Assembly (NCBI GenBank): GCA_014529385.2
Contig: CM043944.1
Coordinates: forward strand, 80,260,384 to 80,324,383
Length of the DNA stretch: 64,000 bases
Source: Adiantum capillus-veneris
Lineage: Eukaryota; Streptophyta; Polypodiopsida; Polypodiales; Pteridaceae
Reading direction: 5' to 3'
The notes under the pieces are model-generated. The model saw only the letters and a program-made list of their open reading frames with translations, made no database searches and was not told the DNA's origin. Both the position numbers and the translations under genes were made by a program. Position 1 is the first letter of the stretch. Each line of letters starts with the position of its first letter. Of the stretch, positions 53,973-64,000 are shown one piece after another.

Positions 53973-55794
53973 TCCGTATGTGCTTCAACACAAAAAGCCC
54001 TTCAACCATTCAACACACACTCCTTAAGCAATCCCTTTAAACACTGCACAAACTCACATGCAAAGATTGACCTTCACCATATAAGTGCTCATATACTTCT
54101 ACGAAAAGCAAGCGCAAAACCTCAAAACTCAAAACACCATAATGCAAAAATACTTGACAACTCCTTTCCTTTCCCAAAAGAAGAGACTACTTACACACAT
54201 AAGGCGGCATGCATAGAGAACTCTTCTCCATCTATGCAGCCCCAAGACTTACTTACACACAACATAAGGAGAGAAGCCAAGCAAATATACACCATGGTGC
54301 ACAAAAACTTTCTCAACAAACAAGCAACCCAATGAGCACAAAATATAAGAAGCTGCCAAGATATGCTTACCAATTTTACATGCGTTTAGAGCAAAAGTGT
54401 GACGACGACACCCCAATTGCAACAATTTGTTGATCAAACCATGAGATAGATCATTGAACTTGATATCCTTGCTCTCATATAGAATCTACAATCCTTATTT
54501 AGGGATGAGTATGGTAAGAGAAATATTTGCAAGAGAATGGTAGCAATAGCATATTGATGCTCTCTCTATGGTGCCGCTTATGATAGCGAGCTTAGGAAAT
54601 GGATAGGGAGACAAGAGGAAAGAGAGATTAGGGCTTCCCTAACCTTAGAGGAGCTTATTTTCAGCAATGGAGTAGGTGTGTGTATTTTTGTGCTTGCCAA
54701 AGGGCCTTTTTATAGCTGTACAAGACCTTGGGTTAGGTTAAACTTGACTAGGGTAGGTAATTAACCATAGTTAGGTTCCCTTTTGACCATTCCTTCAATT
54801 ATGCAAATAAGGGACTTAGTTTTTCATTAAAAATAGCCTTTTAAGTCGTGGAGGCTCCATAAGGGTTGATAATGTATGTGGGCCCCACCATGATGTCCCT
54901 CCAGTGGCTCCTGCAGAGTGTCCCCATCCTGTTTGTTGTGTCTCTGGAAGCATCTTGAGCCGACCCCTCCACATGCAAGTGGTTTTTAACTCCCCATTGG
55001 TATTTTAGAATGTTGGAGAAGTCAAGAAAACTTTTCACCTTTGTGGTTTACCTGATTGTAACTTTGACCTGCAGTAACAGTGTCCGCAGCACCTTGTTTT
55101 CACCATAACTTTCAGCCTGTAACTCAGAATTGGGTGCTGTAAAAGGAAACGTTGACCTTCTCAAAGTGTTTAAGCTGATTTTGGAGTGTTCCTCAAGTAT
55201 ACCCACCAGCTAAGGCGTTCAAGATGCATCCAAAACACCTTTTGAACCAAGTCTCCTTGTAGGGGGCCCTTTAGCATGCATCCAAGGTGTAGCATGCTTT
55301 TTTCAAAAGAGAATACACTTTAAACAAATGAGGTAGGATCCAATAAAGTTTGATTTATTGGGGATATACATTATATTTAAGATTTGTTGACCAACACAAG
55401 TAAATGATCCAAGAGTTGGGTCACATAGTGGTGGGGAAGGGAAGGCCTACAAGGTTAACCCTACCCTTGAAAGAAGATGGGTAAGATAAGTGCCCATAAA
55501 TTATTTATTTACAAATTATGGGATGTAGATATCTATTTAAATTAGTAAAGGTAATTAGTTAAAAGAATATGCAGTAAAAAAACTAGGAGAGTAGATTAAG
55601 TTTACTATTTACATTTAGCATGAAGAGAGAAATATGATGTAAATGCATAAAGATCTAAGAAGGGTAAGGTGTTTGTATGGAAAAAGGCTATTACGGAAAG
55701 AGATAATGAACACTAGGTTAAAACTTTGATAAAAAATATATACATTTGAGTAGAAATGTAGTTCAAATGCAAGGTTACCATTTAACGCTACTCA
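53789..55794 (-). repeat. Element D 3' LTR (2006 bp)
   Basis: Pairs with 61897-63896. TATA box (minus TATAAAAA) at 54714-54707 and a CA microsatellite of about 20 units at 53930-53970. An open plus-strand frame (53808-54335) is antisense to the element and dominated by the CA repeat; it is also seen in the other LTR. Confidence 0.95.
53930..53970. repeat. (AC)n microsatellite in element D LTR
   Basis: About 20 AC units. The matching site in the other LTR (62037-62058) has about 11, showing post-insertion length change. Confidence 0.9.
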
Positions 55795-55800
55795 TATTAG

Positions 55801-55816
55801 CCCTCCCCCTTCATCT
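55801..55816 (-). promoter_or_regulatory. PPT of element D
   Basis: The minus strand reads AGATGAAGGGGGAGGG, six bases (CTAATA) before the LTR end. Confidence 0.8.
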
Positions 55817-55969
55817 AGATCATTCATGCTCCTATATGAAACAAAAGAGTTTTTTCCTTTTTCTTTTCTTTCTTTTTTTTTCTTCTTTTTTTTCTTTTTT
55901 TTCTTATTTTTCTAAAAAAGGAGGAGTGATATACACTCTTTTACTCCATTAGACCTACTTTTCATTACC
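55817..55969. repeat. Homopyrimidine tract downstream of integrase
   Basis: At about 55850-55912 the plus strand is almost only T and C (purine run on the element strand). It lies between the integrase ORF end and the PPT. Confidence 0.7.
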
Positions 55970-56548
55970 TCAATCCCATAAATCGGAGATGGGAGGGTTG
56001 CCTTGGGTATGTTGAGATTCCAAGGCTGGTTCTTCTTTGCACATCAAAGCTTTAAAAATAGGTGGAGCATTTGCCAAGCCGAAGGGAGCCATGCCAATTT
56101 GGAGCTTAGACGATGTAGGTAGATGACTTCCTATCAACGGATTGATACGTTGAAAGTAGGGCTTTAATCTCCATCCATTGACTCTGGTCTTGTGGAGTTT
56201 TCCTGATAAATCTGCTAATCTATAACTACCATTCCCAAACTTTGTTTTTATCATGAAAGGTCCCTCCCATCTTTGCAAAAACTTTTTGTCAAGTCGAGTA
56301 TCAAGTCGGTTATCATAGCGAAGAACCAACATACCTTCCTTCAATCCTTTCCCCTTGAGCTTCTTGTTGATTTTGTCCCTTTGGCTTGTGGCTTGGGCAA
56401 TGTAATAGTCGATGGACTCTTCTCTATCAAGCTCAAGTAGTTGAAGATCTAAAATTATTTCCTGCAAAGCTTCTTTTGGCCTCTTTGCTCCCCGTGAGAG
56501 AATGCGTAGGCTTGCAATCTCCACCTCAATAGGAAGGAGTGCCTCCTA
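55970..56548 (-). pseudogene. Element D integrase C-terminal domain
   Basis: In frame with the integrase core after a TAG at 56546-56548 that replaces a Gln codon in the YGxEALLPIEVE linker. It reads LQLLELDREESIDYYIAQAT, KGLKEGMLVLRYDNRLDTRL, RWEGPFMIKTKFGNGSYRLA and LHKTRVNGWRLKPYF. The GPF motif typical of gypsy integrases is present, and no chromodomain follows. The last part contains MAPFGLANAPPIFKALM, resembling an RT motif. It ends at 55970. Confidence 0.9.
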
Positions 56549-57655
56549 TCCATATACCAAATGAAAAGGAGTGAATTGAGTGGATACCTTGAAAGATGTT
56601 CTGTATGCCCATAGAGCTACGATCAAATGACTATCCCAGTCGTTTGGTCGATCTACAACCTGCTTAGAAATGATCTTACATATCATTCCATTCACCTTTT
56701 CAACCAACCCATTGCACTGAGGGTAGTAAGGTGTAGAATGCAAATGTTTAACTTTTAACTTTGTCAAAAGATTATCTAGGAGCTTTGCTCTAAACCCTGG
56801 ACCACGATCTGACAAAATCTCTAATGGTGTGCAGAATCTACTGCATATGTGATCAAAGATAAATTTTGATACCTCCTCGGCTGTAATTCGTGTTGTACTT
56901 GCTGCCTCCGCCCATCGTGTCATGTAATCTACTCCCACAATGATGAAGACCTTCCCGGTAGATGTGCGAGGTAAGGGGCCTATTGCATCCACACCCCACT
57001 TCTCAAAAGGACCATACGAAATTATTGGAACTCGAGGTTCGTAAGTGAGTCGTCGATTTCCAGCAATCTGACAACCTTTGCATGACTTACACCAATGCTG
57101 GACATCACGGTGTAGACTTGGCCAAACAAACCCTGCTTGCAAAATCTTCCTGTTTGTAATATCATGAGAAAAATGACCCCCACAGACATCATCATGGCAT
57201 GAAAAGAGGATTCTCTCTATTTTTTGAACAAAGGGCACCCTTCTTAGCACCAAATCTTTCCCTTTATGATACAGATCATCTCCTATGAGTTGGTAAGGAG
57301 TTGCCTTTTTTACCAACCTATGCCTTTGCACTTTATCCAAGTGTTTAGGGCACTCACCAGTTTGGAGGAAAAATATGATGTCCTTCAATTCCTCTTGGCC
57401 TTGGTACGTTGGTTTGTAGAGCTTCACACCTCCCACCATGATCTGAAGTTTCTCATTGGTGAGATAATCTGCTTCCTTGTTGAGGGTTCTCACAACATGC
57501 TGTACCTGTGTAGCTTCAAAGTTCTTTATCAAAGCCTTCACCTGTCTAAGCCACTCCACTAGAGTAGGGTTCTTGCACTTCCATATCCCTTGGATTTGCC
57601 TAATAACTAGTAAGGAATCACCTCTTATTATAAGTCTTTTGATGCCAAGTTTTCT
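56546..57655 (-). pseudogene. Element D second RNase H end and integrase core
   Basis: From about 57655 the frame has LIIRGDSLLVIRQIQG, LVEWLRQVKALIKNFEATQV and TLNKEADYLTNEKLQIM, the last part of the extra RNase H. The integrase HHCC finger is HDDVCGGHFSHDITNRKILQ to HWCKSCKGCQIAGN. The core has KWGVDAIGPLPRT, GVDYMTRWAEAAS, LEILSDRGPGFRAKLLDNLL, STPYYPQCNGLVEKVNGMI and LWAYRTSFKVSTQFTPFHL, with D, D and E at the expected places. It ends at TAG 56546-56548. Confidence 0.92.
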
Positions 57656-58362
57656 TCATTCTTCAACCCCAACTTTAAGGTGACATACTCAGCCTCATTA
57701 TTAGAATGAACATTTTCCAAGGTGATACCTTTCTTAACAAGAACTTCCCTTTGTGGACTTAGAATAAGAACCCCCCCTGCTGCCTGATCGTGTTGTCGTT
57801 GGTAAGCTCCATCAAAGCACAAAATGTGTGCATTGTCCATCTCCTCCTCATTATTTTGTGGTGTAGCTTTGTCTCTTGCCTTTGGTGACTCTTTCCTTTC
57901 TCTCACTTTGTATGTGAGAATGTCTGCAAGACCTGCCCTTGTGCTATCTTCCACAAGAAAAGTGTATTCGAACTCTTGAAGTTCTAGAACCCATTTGGCT
58001 ATCCTAGATGAGAGGCTCATGTGTTGCACAACATATGGTAAATTGATTTCCATGGTGAGAATGACAAATGGTGCAGGTAAGAGATATGATCGGAACTTTC
58101 TTACCGCAAACATAATTGTGAATACCACCTTCTCCATATCGGTGTAGCCCTTCTCTGCAGCGGTCATGACTTTGCTTGCAAAGTATACTGGCCTCATGTA
58201 GCATGTTTTTGGGTCTTTTTGCATGAGAACTACACCGATGGCCTTCATTCCTACACTTGGTGTGATGTAATATGTATCCTTTGGATTTGGTGGCGTTATT
58301 GTTGGAAGAGAGTTGAGAATACCCTTTACTTCAGTAAAGCATAATTCGTGTTCCTCTCTCCA
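57628..58362 (-). pseudogene. Element D RNase H and start of a second RNase H-like domain
   Basis: In frame with RT after a TAA (58363-58365). RNase H reads SVGMKAIGVVLMQKDP, VYFASKVMTAAEKGYTDMEK and VRKFRSYLLPAPFVILTMEI, then RIAKWVLELQEFEYTFLVED and ADILTYKV. The second domain starts with ILCFDGAYQRQHDQAAGGVL and NNEAEYVTLKLGL, with Asp and Glu of a second active site. A frameshift near 57655 leads into the remaining RGDS and EAD blocks. Such a pair of RNase H domains is known from plant Tat elements. Confidence 0.88.
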
Positions 58363-60474
58363 TTAAAATGTGGGTTTGTTTGCTAGCTTGTGCAAAGGTG
58401 CAATAGATTCCGCTAGAAGGTGAATGAAACGAGACATGTACCTTACTTTGTGGTTGAAAGTCATGAGCTCCTTGGTTGTCGTTGGTGGTTGTAGTGACAA
58501 GAGAGAATTTACTTTTGATGGATCCACTTGAATTCCTTGCAAAGAAACCACATGACCTAGCAATACCACTTGTGACTCTGCAATGTGACACTTCTCAGGA
58601 TTAAGCTGTCCCCCAAATTGATGAAGCCTCCTAAGCCCCTCCTCAACTTTTTGGTAATGAAGTCTTTGGCTACTATAGATACAGAAGTCATCCATAAAAA
58701 CCCTAATTGACTTTCCAAAGAAGGGCTGAAAGACAAGAGTTCTAAACCTTATAAAGGTACTAGGAGCATTTGTGAGCCCAAATGGCATCACTCTATAGGC
58801 AAAGCAACCCCAAGGTGTGATGAAAGTGGTTTTTAACTGATCTTCTTCTGCTATTCTGATTTGAAAATACCCTGAATACCCATCACACACTGTGTAACAT
58901 TCATAGCCAGCTACTTCGTTTAAGATTTCATCTTGGAAAGGAAGAGGAAAATGATCCCTCTTTGTTGCAGCATTGAGCGGTTTGTAGTCAACACAAACCC
59001 TCCATTTTCCGTTCTTTTTGGGGGTTACTACAATTGGGGACACCCACTCAGAGCTAGACACAGGGTAAATGAAACCAGCTTTGAGGAGTCGGTTAACCTC
59101 TGTCAAAAGTGCCTCTTGTTGTATTTTTCCTAGGCGCCTTAGCTTTTGAGCCACAGGTTTAGTACCTGGTTTTAATTCTATGCCATGCTCTATAACATCC
59201 ACACCTCTAATTTGTGAGTAATCAGTGATAAACAAATTGGGATACCTCTTGAGCATATCGATGTAGGACCGCTTCTCCTCAGGGGTAAGATCTTTTGCAA
59301 GCATCCTCTCAAAGTCTTCAAAGTGCTTGTGGTCACCTTTGTCATCCTTTGTTTGCTCCTTTGTTGGGTCAACCTCTATTGATGGAGTTTTTGATGTGTT
59401 GAAGATGATTCCCATTACCTCCAAAGATGATTCTTCTTTGCTATTGGATGTAGTGGTTGAACCTTCCTCGTCGCTTGAGCCAAAACTCTCTTCACTTTCT
59501 TCATCAGTCGTGGTCTCATAGTTGATGTCGAGCTGCTTTCCTTCATGCCAATCGTATACTACATGTTGCCCCTTTTTGAGAATCAATTTTCCTCGTCCCC
59601 ATTTTTGATCTGCATTCACAGCAATGAGCCAAGGCCTCCCTAGGATGATGGGATAGCCCTCCCCCTTGGCTGGCATAACATACATGTCCACACGTGCATC
59701 TATAATACATACAGAAACTTTTGCATTCTCGATGATCCATAGGCACTTCACACTTGCATTGTTGGCCAGCCTAGCTTGACAATTAGAGGATTTAGTGATT
59801 TCAAGCCCTAGTCTATTCATGGCTCTTTCCGTGATCACACACATTTGTGCTCCACCATCAACATACACATTGGATACCTTCCTACCCCTTACATAAGCAT
59901 CTACAATAGGTTCCACATCTTGTTGTGGATTTGAAGTCAATGCCTTTACTGTCACCTTTTCTTTCTTTCTTGGGAGTCTTGTGCTTACAAGTTTGGACCA
60001 GTGCTTTCTCACCTTGGGTGATAGATGTAGGAGTTGAGGCCAAGAAATATTGGGCTTTTGAGTTTGCAAATCTTCTAAGATGTTGTAGGGTTCCATATTC
60101 TTTCCTAATGGAAAATCGTTGATGCCGATCTCCCTTCGCCTTGACCTCTGCTTCTTGCCTCCTTCCTCCTTCTTTGACTTTTTCTTCCTCTCCTTCCTTG
60201 CAGGTTTTGACTCTTCATTCCTTGTGTCTTCATCCTTGTTGTGTGCTCTTGTGCGCTTTTCTGCTGGCATAACATCAAAATGTATAGGGCTCACCTCTAT
60301 CTCCTCTTCTAGCTTTATGACGTTTACTCCTCTCTCTTCCTCCACTGGTGGGACAGGAGGGATGTTTTCCACTGGAGGTGGTGGTGGTCGACGAAGAATT
60401 TGCGGGGCTTGAGCATGCTCTTGCTGCACCATGAGCGGAGGGGGTCTAGGAGGGTATATGTCCCCTGGAAGCCT
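58363..60474 (-). pseudogene. Element D protease and reverse transcriptase
   Basis: Long frame starting after the gag stop, with ATG at 60432. A proline-rich linker and basic acidic stretch lead to INDFPLGKNMEPYNILEDL and ISWPQLLHLSPKVRKHWSKL. Protease: VYVDGGAQMCVITERAMNRL and YPIILGRPWLIAV (D-G-G-A type). RT: MLAKDLTPEEKRSYIDMLKR, QKLRRLGKIQQEALL, GKWRVCVDYKPLNAATKRDH, YTVCDGYSGYFQIRI, YRVMPFGLTNAPSTFIRF, catalytic VFMDDFCIYSS, LNPEKCHIAESQVVLLGHVV and VDPSKVNSLLSLQPP. All core blocks look intact. TAA at 58363-58365 ends it. Confidence 0.95.
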
Positions 60475-61281
60475 TCAAGGGTGAGGGCAATTATACATGC
60501 CATGACCAACTTCATTGCAATTCCAGCATCTCAACTCTTGTGCTTGACGTCGTTGATTGCGATTCCCTTCTCTTGGTTGTCGTTGTTGGGGTAGGCCCTG
60601 CACTAGATTCAAGGTGAGACTCTCTAGTTGTCGAGTTAATCTTTGCAAGATCTCTTTTTGTGATCCTTCCCCTATTTGTGAAGTTTGGGCAAGACAGCCC
60701 CTAGCTTGTTCTCCCATGCTTGGTGAAGAATCCCTCTCAATGACTTCATTTAGGTCCCTTGTTCTATGTGCTTGAAAATTTAACTTCTTGAATTTGACAA
60801 TGGCCACCTCACGTGCTTCCTCAAATGTTGATGGGAATTTTAACTCTACCTTGGTCTTCAAAATTGGATACAAGCTAGCCATGAACCTATCTTTGTTTAG
60901 AAAGTTTGGTGCACCACCTTGGTTTTGTAAGCTAGCCTCCCATCTACCCCATAGGTTAAGGAAAACGGCCTCATAAGATGGGTAGTCTTCAAGGAATACC
61001 TGTTTATGTTGAAGTAGACACTTCCAAAGACCCTCTGGAGTATCTCCTTGCCCAAATTTGGCAAGAAAAATTGCACGTAGCCTCTCCCAATTGGTTTTGT
61101 TTTGAGGTTGCAAGGCCTCGTACCATGCCTTAGCCTCCCCTTTGAGAACGAGTGGAAAAGCACGCAGCTTTACCTCTTCTTGATCTCTCCCAGAGATGAG
61201 GTGTGCCATCTCCAAATTATCCAGAAATTCTTGTGCATCCTCACCATTTTTAGAATGAAAGGTAGGAAAAGTGCTTGACAT
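60475..61281 (-). pseudogene. Element D gag
   Basis: Begins at ATG 61281-61279 (MSSTFPTFHSKNGEDAQEFL); the frame is open a little upstream without an ATG. It contains the capsid blocks LISGRDQEEVKLRAFPLVLK, GEAKAWYEALQPQNKTNWER and ETL-like FAKFGQGDTPEGLW, then LWGRWEASLQNQGGAPNFLN and MASLYPILKTKVELKFP. A basic tail and zinc knuckle CWNCNEVGHGMYNC are followed by TGA at 60475-60477. The frame then continues unchanged into the protease linker, so gag and pol form one frame with a stop between, either a mutation or a readthrough site. Confidence 0.92.
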
Positions 61282-61874
61282 TTTCACAATACAAGGAGGC
61301 TTGTGTACCACAAAGTTTTGACTATGATGTGAGTGATCACATCAAAATGAAAATATATACATCAAGTGTTAGTTCATAGGTTATCATAGGCAAAATAAAA
61401 GGGTTGATTGAGGCATTAATTTCATTAAGGTGAGTGGGTCCAAAAATTCTCCTAATGGTTGCTTGAAATCTAAATTTTGTAGCAATTATGATGTGCACAG
61501 ATTGATGAGCTATGGGTGTAAAAGGAGAAGCAACTCCAGGTTGGTTCATGTGACAATGTGTTCTCCTTTTTCTTTCTCTTGAAGAAAGTTTCCTTTGAGT
61601 GGATCGCTATCTAAGCGCCTCTTGTCCCTGCCTCAAAACAAAATAAAAACATGGACATCAAATGAATCATCATAATTAATGAATGGAAGAATGATGGGAT
61701 TTGGAGATGCCAAGATTTCACCAAGTCTTTCTCCTCCAAACATAACAACAATGAGTTGTTGGTAAAAAAAATTGCGATCTATACAAATGTTAATTCTGAT
61801 GCGTTGTAAAAATGAAAAGCATATGGTGCAACTCTATTGTTCATGAGGAGAATAGAAGGCAATTAGGAAAGTTC
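61282..61874 (-). other. Element D leader between PBS and gag
   Basis: About 590 nt without conserved protein motif or clear structure. Confidence 0.5.
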
Positions 61875-61890
61875 CTCAGTGGGGGCACCA
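61875..61890 (-). promoter_or_regulatory. Putative primer binding site of element D
   Basis: The minus strand reads TGGTGCCCCCACTGAG, six bases after the LTR end. The TGG start fits the CCA end of a tRNA; the tRNA species was not identified. Confidence 0.6.
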
Positions 61891-61896
61891 CTTTTA

Positions 61897-63896
61897 TGAG
61901 AGCGGATTTTTTGAGATGGGGCTCAACTCAAGGCTCCCACCAGACAACCACTCCGTGAGACCCTACACACGCATATTTCTTAGGGGCACCACCCTCTTTT
62001 ATGGAGAAAGAAGGAAACCAAAACAAACCATATACAACACACACACACACACACACACCTTCCGTATGTGCGTCAACACAAAATGCCCTTCAACCATTCA
62101 ACACACACTCCTTAAGCAATCCCTTTAAACACTGCACAAACTCACATGCAAAGATTGACCTTCACCATATTAGTGCTCATATACTTCTAAGAAAAGCAAG
62201 TGCAAAACCTCAAAACTCAAAACACCATAATGCACAAATACTTGACAACTCCTTTCCTTTCCCAAAAGAAGAGACTACTTACACACATAAGGCGGCATGC
62301 ATAGAGAACTCTTCTCCATCTATGCAGCCCCAAGGCTTACTTACACACAACATAAGGAGAAAAGCCAAGAAAATAGACACCATGGTGCACAAAAACTTTC
62401 TCAACAAACAAGCAACCCAATGAGCACAAAATATGAGAAGCTGCCAAGATATGCTTACCAATTTTACATGCGTTTAGAGCAAAAGTGTGACGACGACACC
62501 CCAATTGCAACAATTTGTTGATCAAACCATGAGATAGATCATTGAACTTGATATCCTTGCTCTCATATAGAATCTAAAATCCTTATTTAGGGATGAGTAT
62601 GGTAAGAGAAATATTTGCAAGAGAATGGTAGCAATAACATATTGATGCTCTCTCTATGGTGCCGCTTATGATAGCGAGCTTAGGAAATGGATAGGGAGAC
62701 AAGAGGAGAGAGAGATTAGGGCTTCCCTAACCTTAGAGGAGCTTATTTGCAGCAATGTAGTAGGTGTGTGTATTTTTGTGCTTGCCAAAGGGCCTTTTTA
62801 TAGCTGTACAAGACCTTGGGTTAGGTTAAACTTGACTAGGGTAGGTAATTAACCATAGTTAGGTTCCCTTTTTAGGTTCCCTTTTGACCATTCCTTCAAT
62901 TATGCAAATAAGGGACTTATTTTTTCATTAAAAATAGCCTTTTAAGTCATGGAGGCTCCATAAGGGTTGACAATGTATGTGGGCCCCACCATGATGTCCC
63001 TCCAGTGGCTCCTGCAGAGTGTCCCCATCCTGTTTGTTGTGTCTCTGGAAGCATCTTGAGTCCACCCCTCCACATGCAACTGGTTTTCAACTCCCCATTG
63101 GTATTTTAGAATGTTGGAGAAGTCAAGAAAACTTTTCATCTTTGTGGTTTACCTGATTGTAACTTTGACTTGCAGTAACAGTGTCCGCAGCACCTTGTTT
63201 TCACCATAACTTTCTGCCTGTAACTCAGAATTGGGTGCTGTAAAAGGAAAAGTTGACCTTCTCAAAGTGTTTAAGCTGATTTTGGAGTGTTCCTCAAGTA
63301 TACCCACCAGCTAAGGCGTTCAAGATGCATCCAAAACACCTTTTGAACCAAGTCTCCTTGTAGGGGGCCCTTTAGCATGCATCCAAGGTGTAGCATGCTT
63401 TTTTCAAAAGAGAATACACTTTAAACAAATGAGGTAAGCTCCAATAAAGTTTGATTTATTGGGGATATACATTATATTTAAGATTTGTTGACCAACACAA
63501 GTAAATGATCCAAGAGTTGGGTCACATAGTGGTGGGGAAGGGAAGGCCTACAAGGTTAACCCTACCCTTGAGAGAAGATGGGTAAGACAAGTGCCCATAA
63601 ATTATTTATTTACAAATTATGGGATGTAGATAGCTATTTAAATTAGTAAAGGTAATTAGTTAAAAGAATATGCAGTAAAAAAACTAGGAGAGTAGAATTA
63701 AGTTTACTATTTACATTTAGCATGAAGAGAGAAATATGATGTAAATGCATAAAGATCTAAGAAGGGTAAGGTGTTTGTATGGAAAAAGGTTATTACGGAA
63801 AGAGAGAATGAACACTAGGTTAAAACTTTGATAAAAAATATATACATTTGAATAGAAATGTAGTTCAAATGCAAGGTTACCATTTAACGCTACTCA
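61897..63896 (-). repeat. Element D 5' LTR (2000 bp)
   Basis: Partner of 53789-55794. TATA box minus TATAAAAA at 62802-62795, which would place transcription start near 62770 and give a long R-U5 of about 870 nt. A 12-bp duplication (ggttccctttttaggttccc) near 62861-62882 is absent in the other copy. Confidence 0.95.
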
Positions 63897-64000
63897 TAAG
63901 GTACTTAGATCATTTTTGTAAAAAGAACTTCTATCATAATCAAGTTTTAAGCTGCCGTCAACTCTGTGTGGGAGAGAAAGAGAGAGAGGGTGCGCTTCAT
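63897..64000 (+). repeat. Continuation of the LTR interrupted at 53788
   Basis: Starts with the duplicated TAAG and continues gtacttagatcatttttg to the window end, finishing in a GA-rich stretch. It should be the R-U5 part of the LTR that begins at 53571. Confidence 0.55.

Larger units (their letters stand above)
53789..63896 (-). mobile_element. Tat-like Ty3/gypsy element D, full length
   Basis: A 10,108-bp minus-strand element with LTRs 53789-55794 (3') and 61897-63896 (5'), both TGAGAGCGG to CTACTCA in plus-strand reading. Target duplication is TAAG, or ATAAG if the terminal A is counted with it. Internal order: gag, linker, protease, RT, RNase H, second RNase H-like domain, integrase with GPF C-terminal domain, PPT. 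Damage is light: TGA at the gag-pol boundary, TAA before RNase H, a frameshift in the second RNase H and TAG in integrase. LTRs are near identical apart from scattered substitutions, a CA-repeat length change and a 12-bp duplication. Confidence 0.95.

Noticed and set aside
53808-54335. 175-codon plus-strand open frame in the LTR of element D, repeated at 62001-62423
   Set aside because: It is antisense to the element, dominated by translated CA repeat, shows no domain and exists twice only because the LTR does. Treated as LTR sequence, not a gene.

Overview
This window reads as repeat-rich nuclear DNA of a land plant with a large genome. It is AT-rich and holds almost only LTR-retrotransposons in several orientations and stages of decay, with no intact single-copy host gene. 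The plant assignment rests on three things: Ty3/gypsy elements with a second RNase H-like domain between the RT-linked RNase H and the integrase (a Tat-lineage trait), Ty1/copia elements with initiator-tRNA-Met-type primer sites, and two-kilobase gypsy LTRs. All homology calls were made by eye from translated motifs; no search or alignment was run.

Layout. 1-1743 (minus): gag-protease remnant of a Tat-like element (A), abutting an opposite-strand gypsy RT scrap at 1745-1909. 3.1-6.1 kb: short tandem duplications, a gypsy integrase tail (minus) and a copia integrase scrap (plus). 7475-12731 (minus): Copia-1, complete with LTRs, PBS, PPT and target-site duplication CATCT, inserted into an unidentified coding-like minus-strand sequence (6.6-7.5 and 12.7-14.4 kb). 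14584-19807 (plus): Copia-2, with a truncated 5' LTR, followed by another copia scrap to 20.5 kb. 22.9-30.6 kb (plus): Tat-like element B, split by a 4466-bp gypsy element (25068-29533) with TSD TCTAA. 31.8-33.4 kb (minus): degenerate pogo-type DNA transposase. 35.7-39.0 kb (plus): Tat-like element C. 40.9-53.6 kb (plus): a gag-protease element without visible RT or integrase, interrupted by Copia-3 (46080-51516, minus, TSD CCCTC); its 3' part carries a broken DEAD-box RNA helicase fragment. It is followed by a PPT and the start of an LTR at 53571. 53789-63896 (minus): Tat-like element D, the best preserved gypsy copy, 10.1 kb with 2.0-kb LTRs, inserted just after the TATA box of that LTR, which resumes at 63897.

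How it fits together. The region is a nested stack. Four insertions can be ordered from target-site duplications: Copia-1 into the unknown coding-like sequence, the 4.5-kb gypsy element into Tat-B, Copia-3 into the gag-protease element, and Tat-D into the LTR at 53.6 kb. Every recognised polyprotein carries stops, frameshifts, deletions or active-site changes, so none looks autonomous now. The most unusual items are the helicase fragment in the gag-protease element, that element's missing polymerase and recurring W-I/V-P-K motif, the pogo-like transposase, and the unidentified split coding-like sequence.
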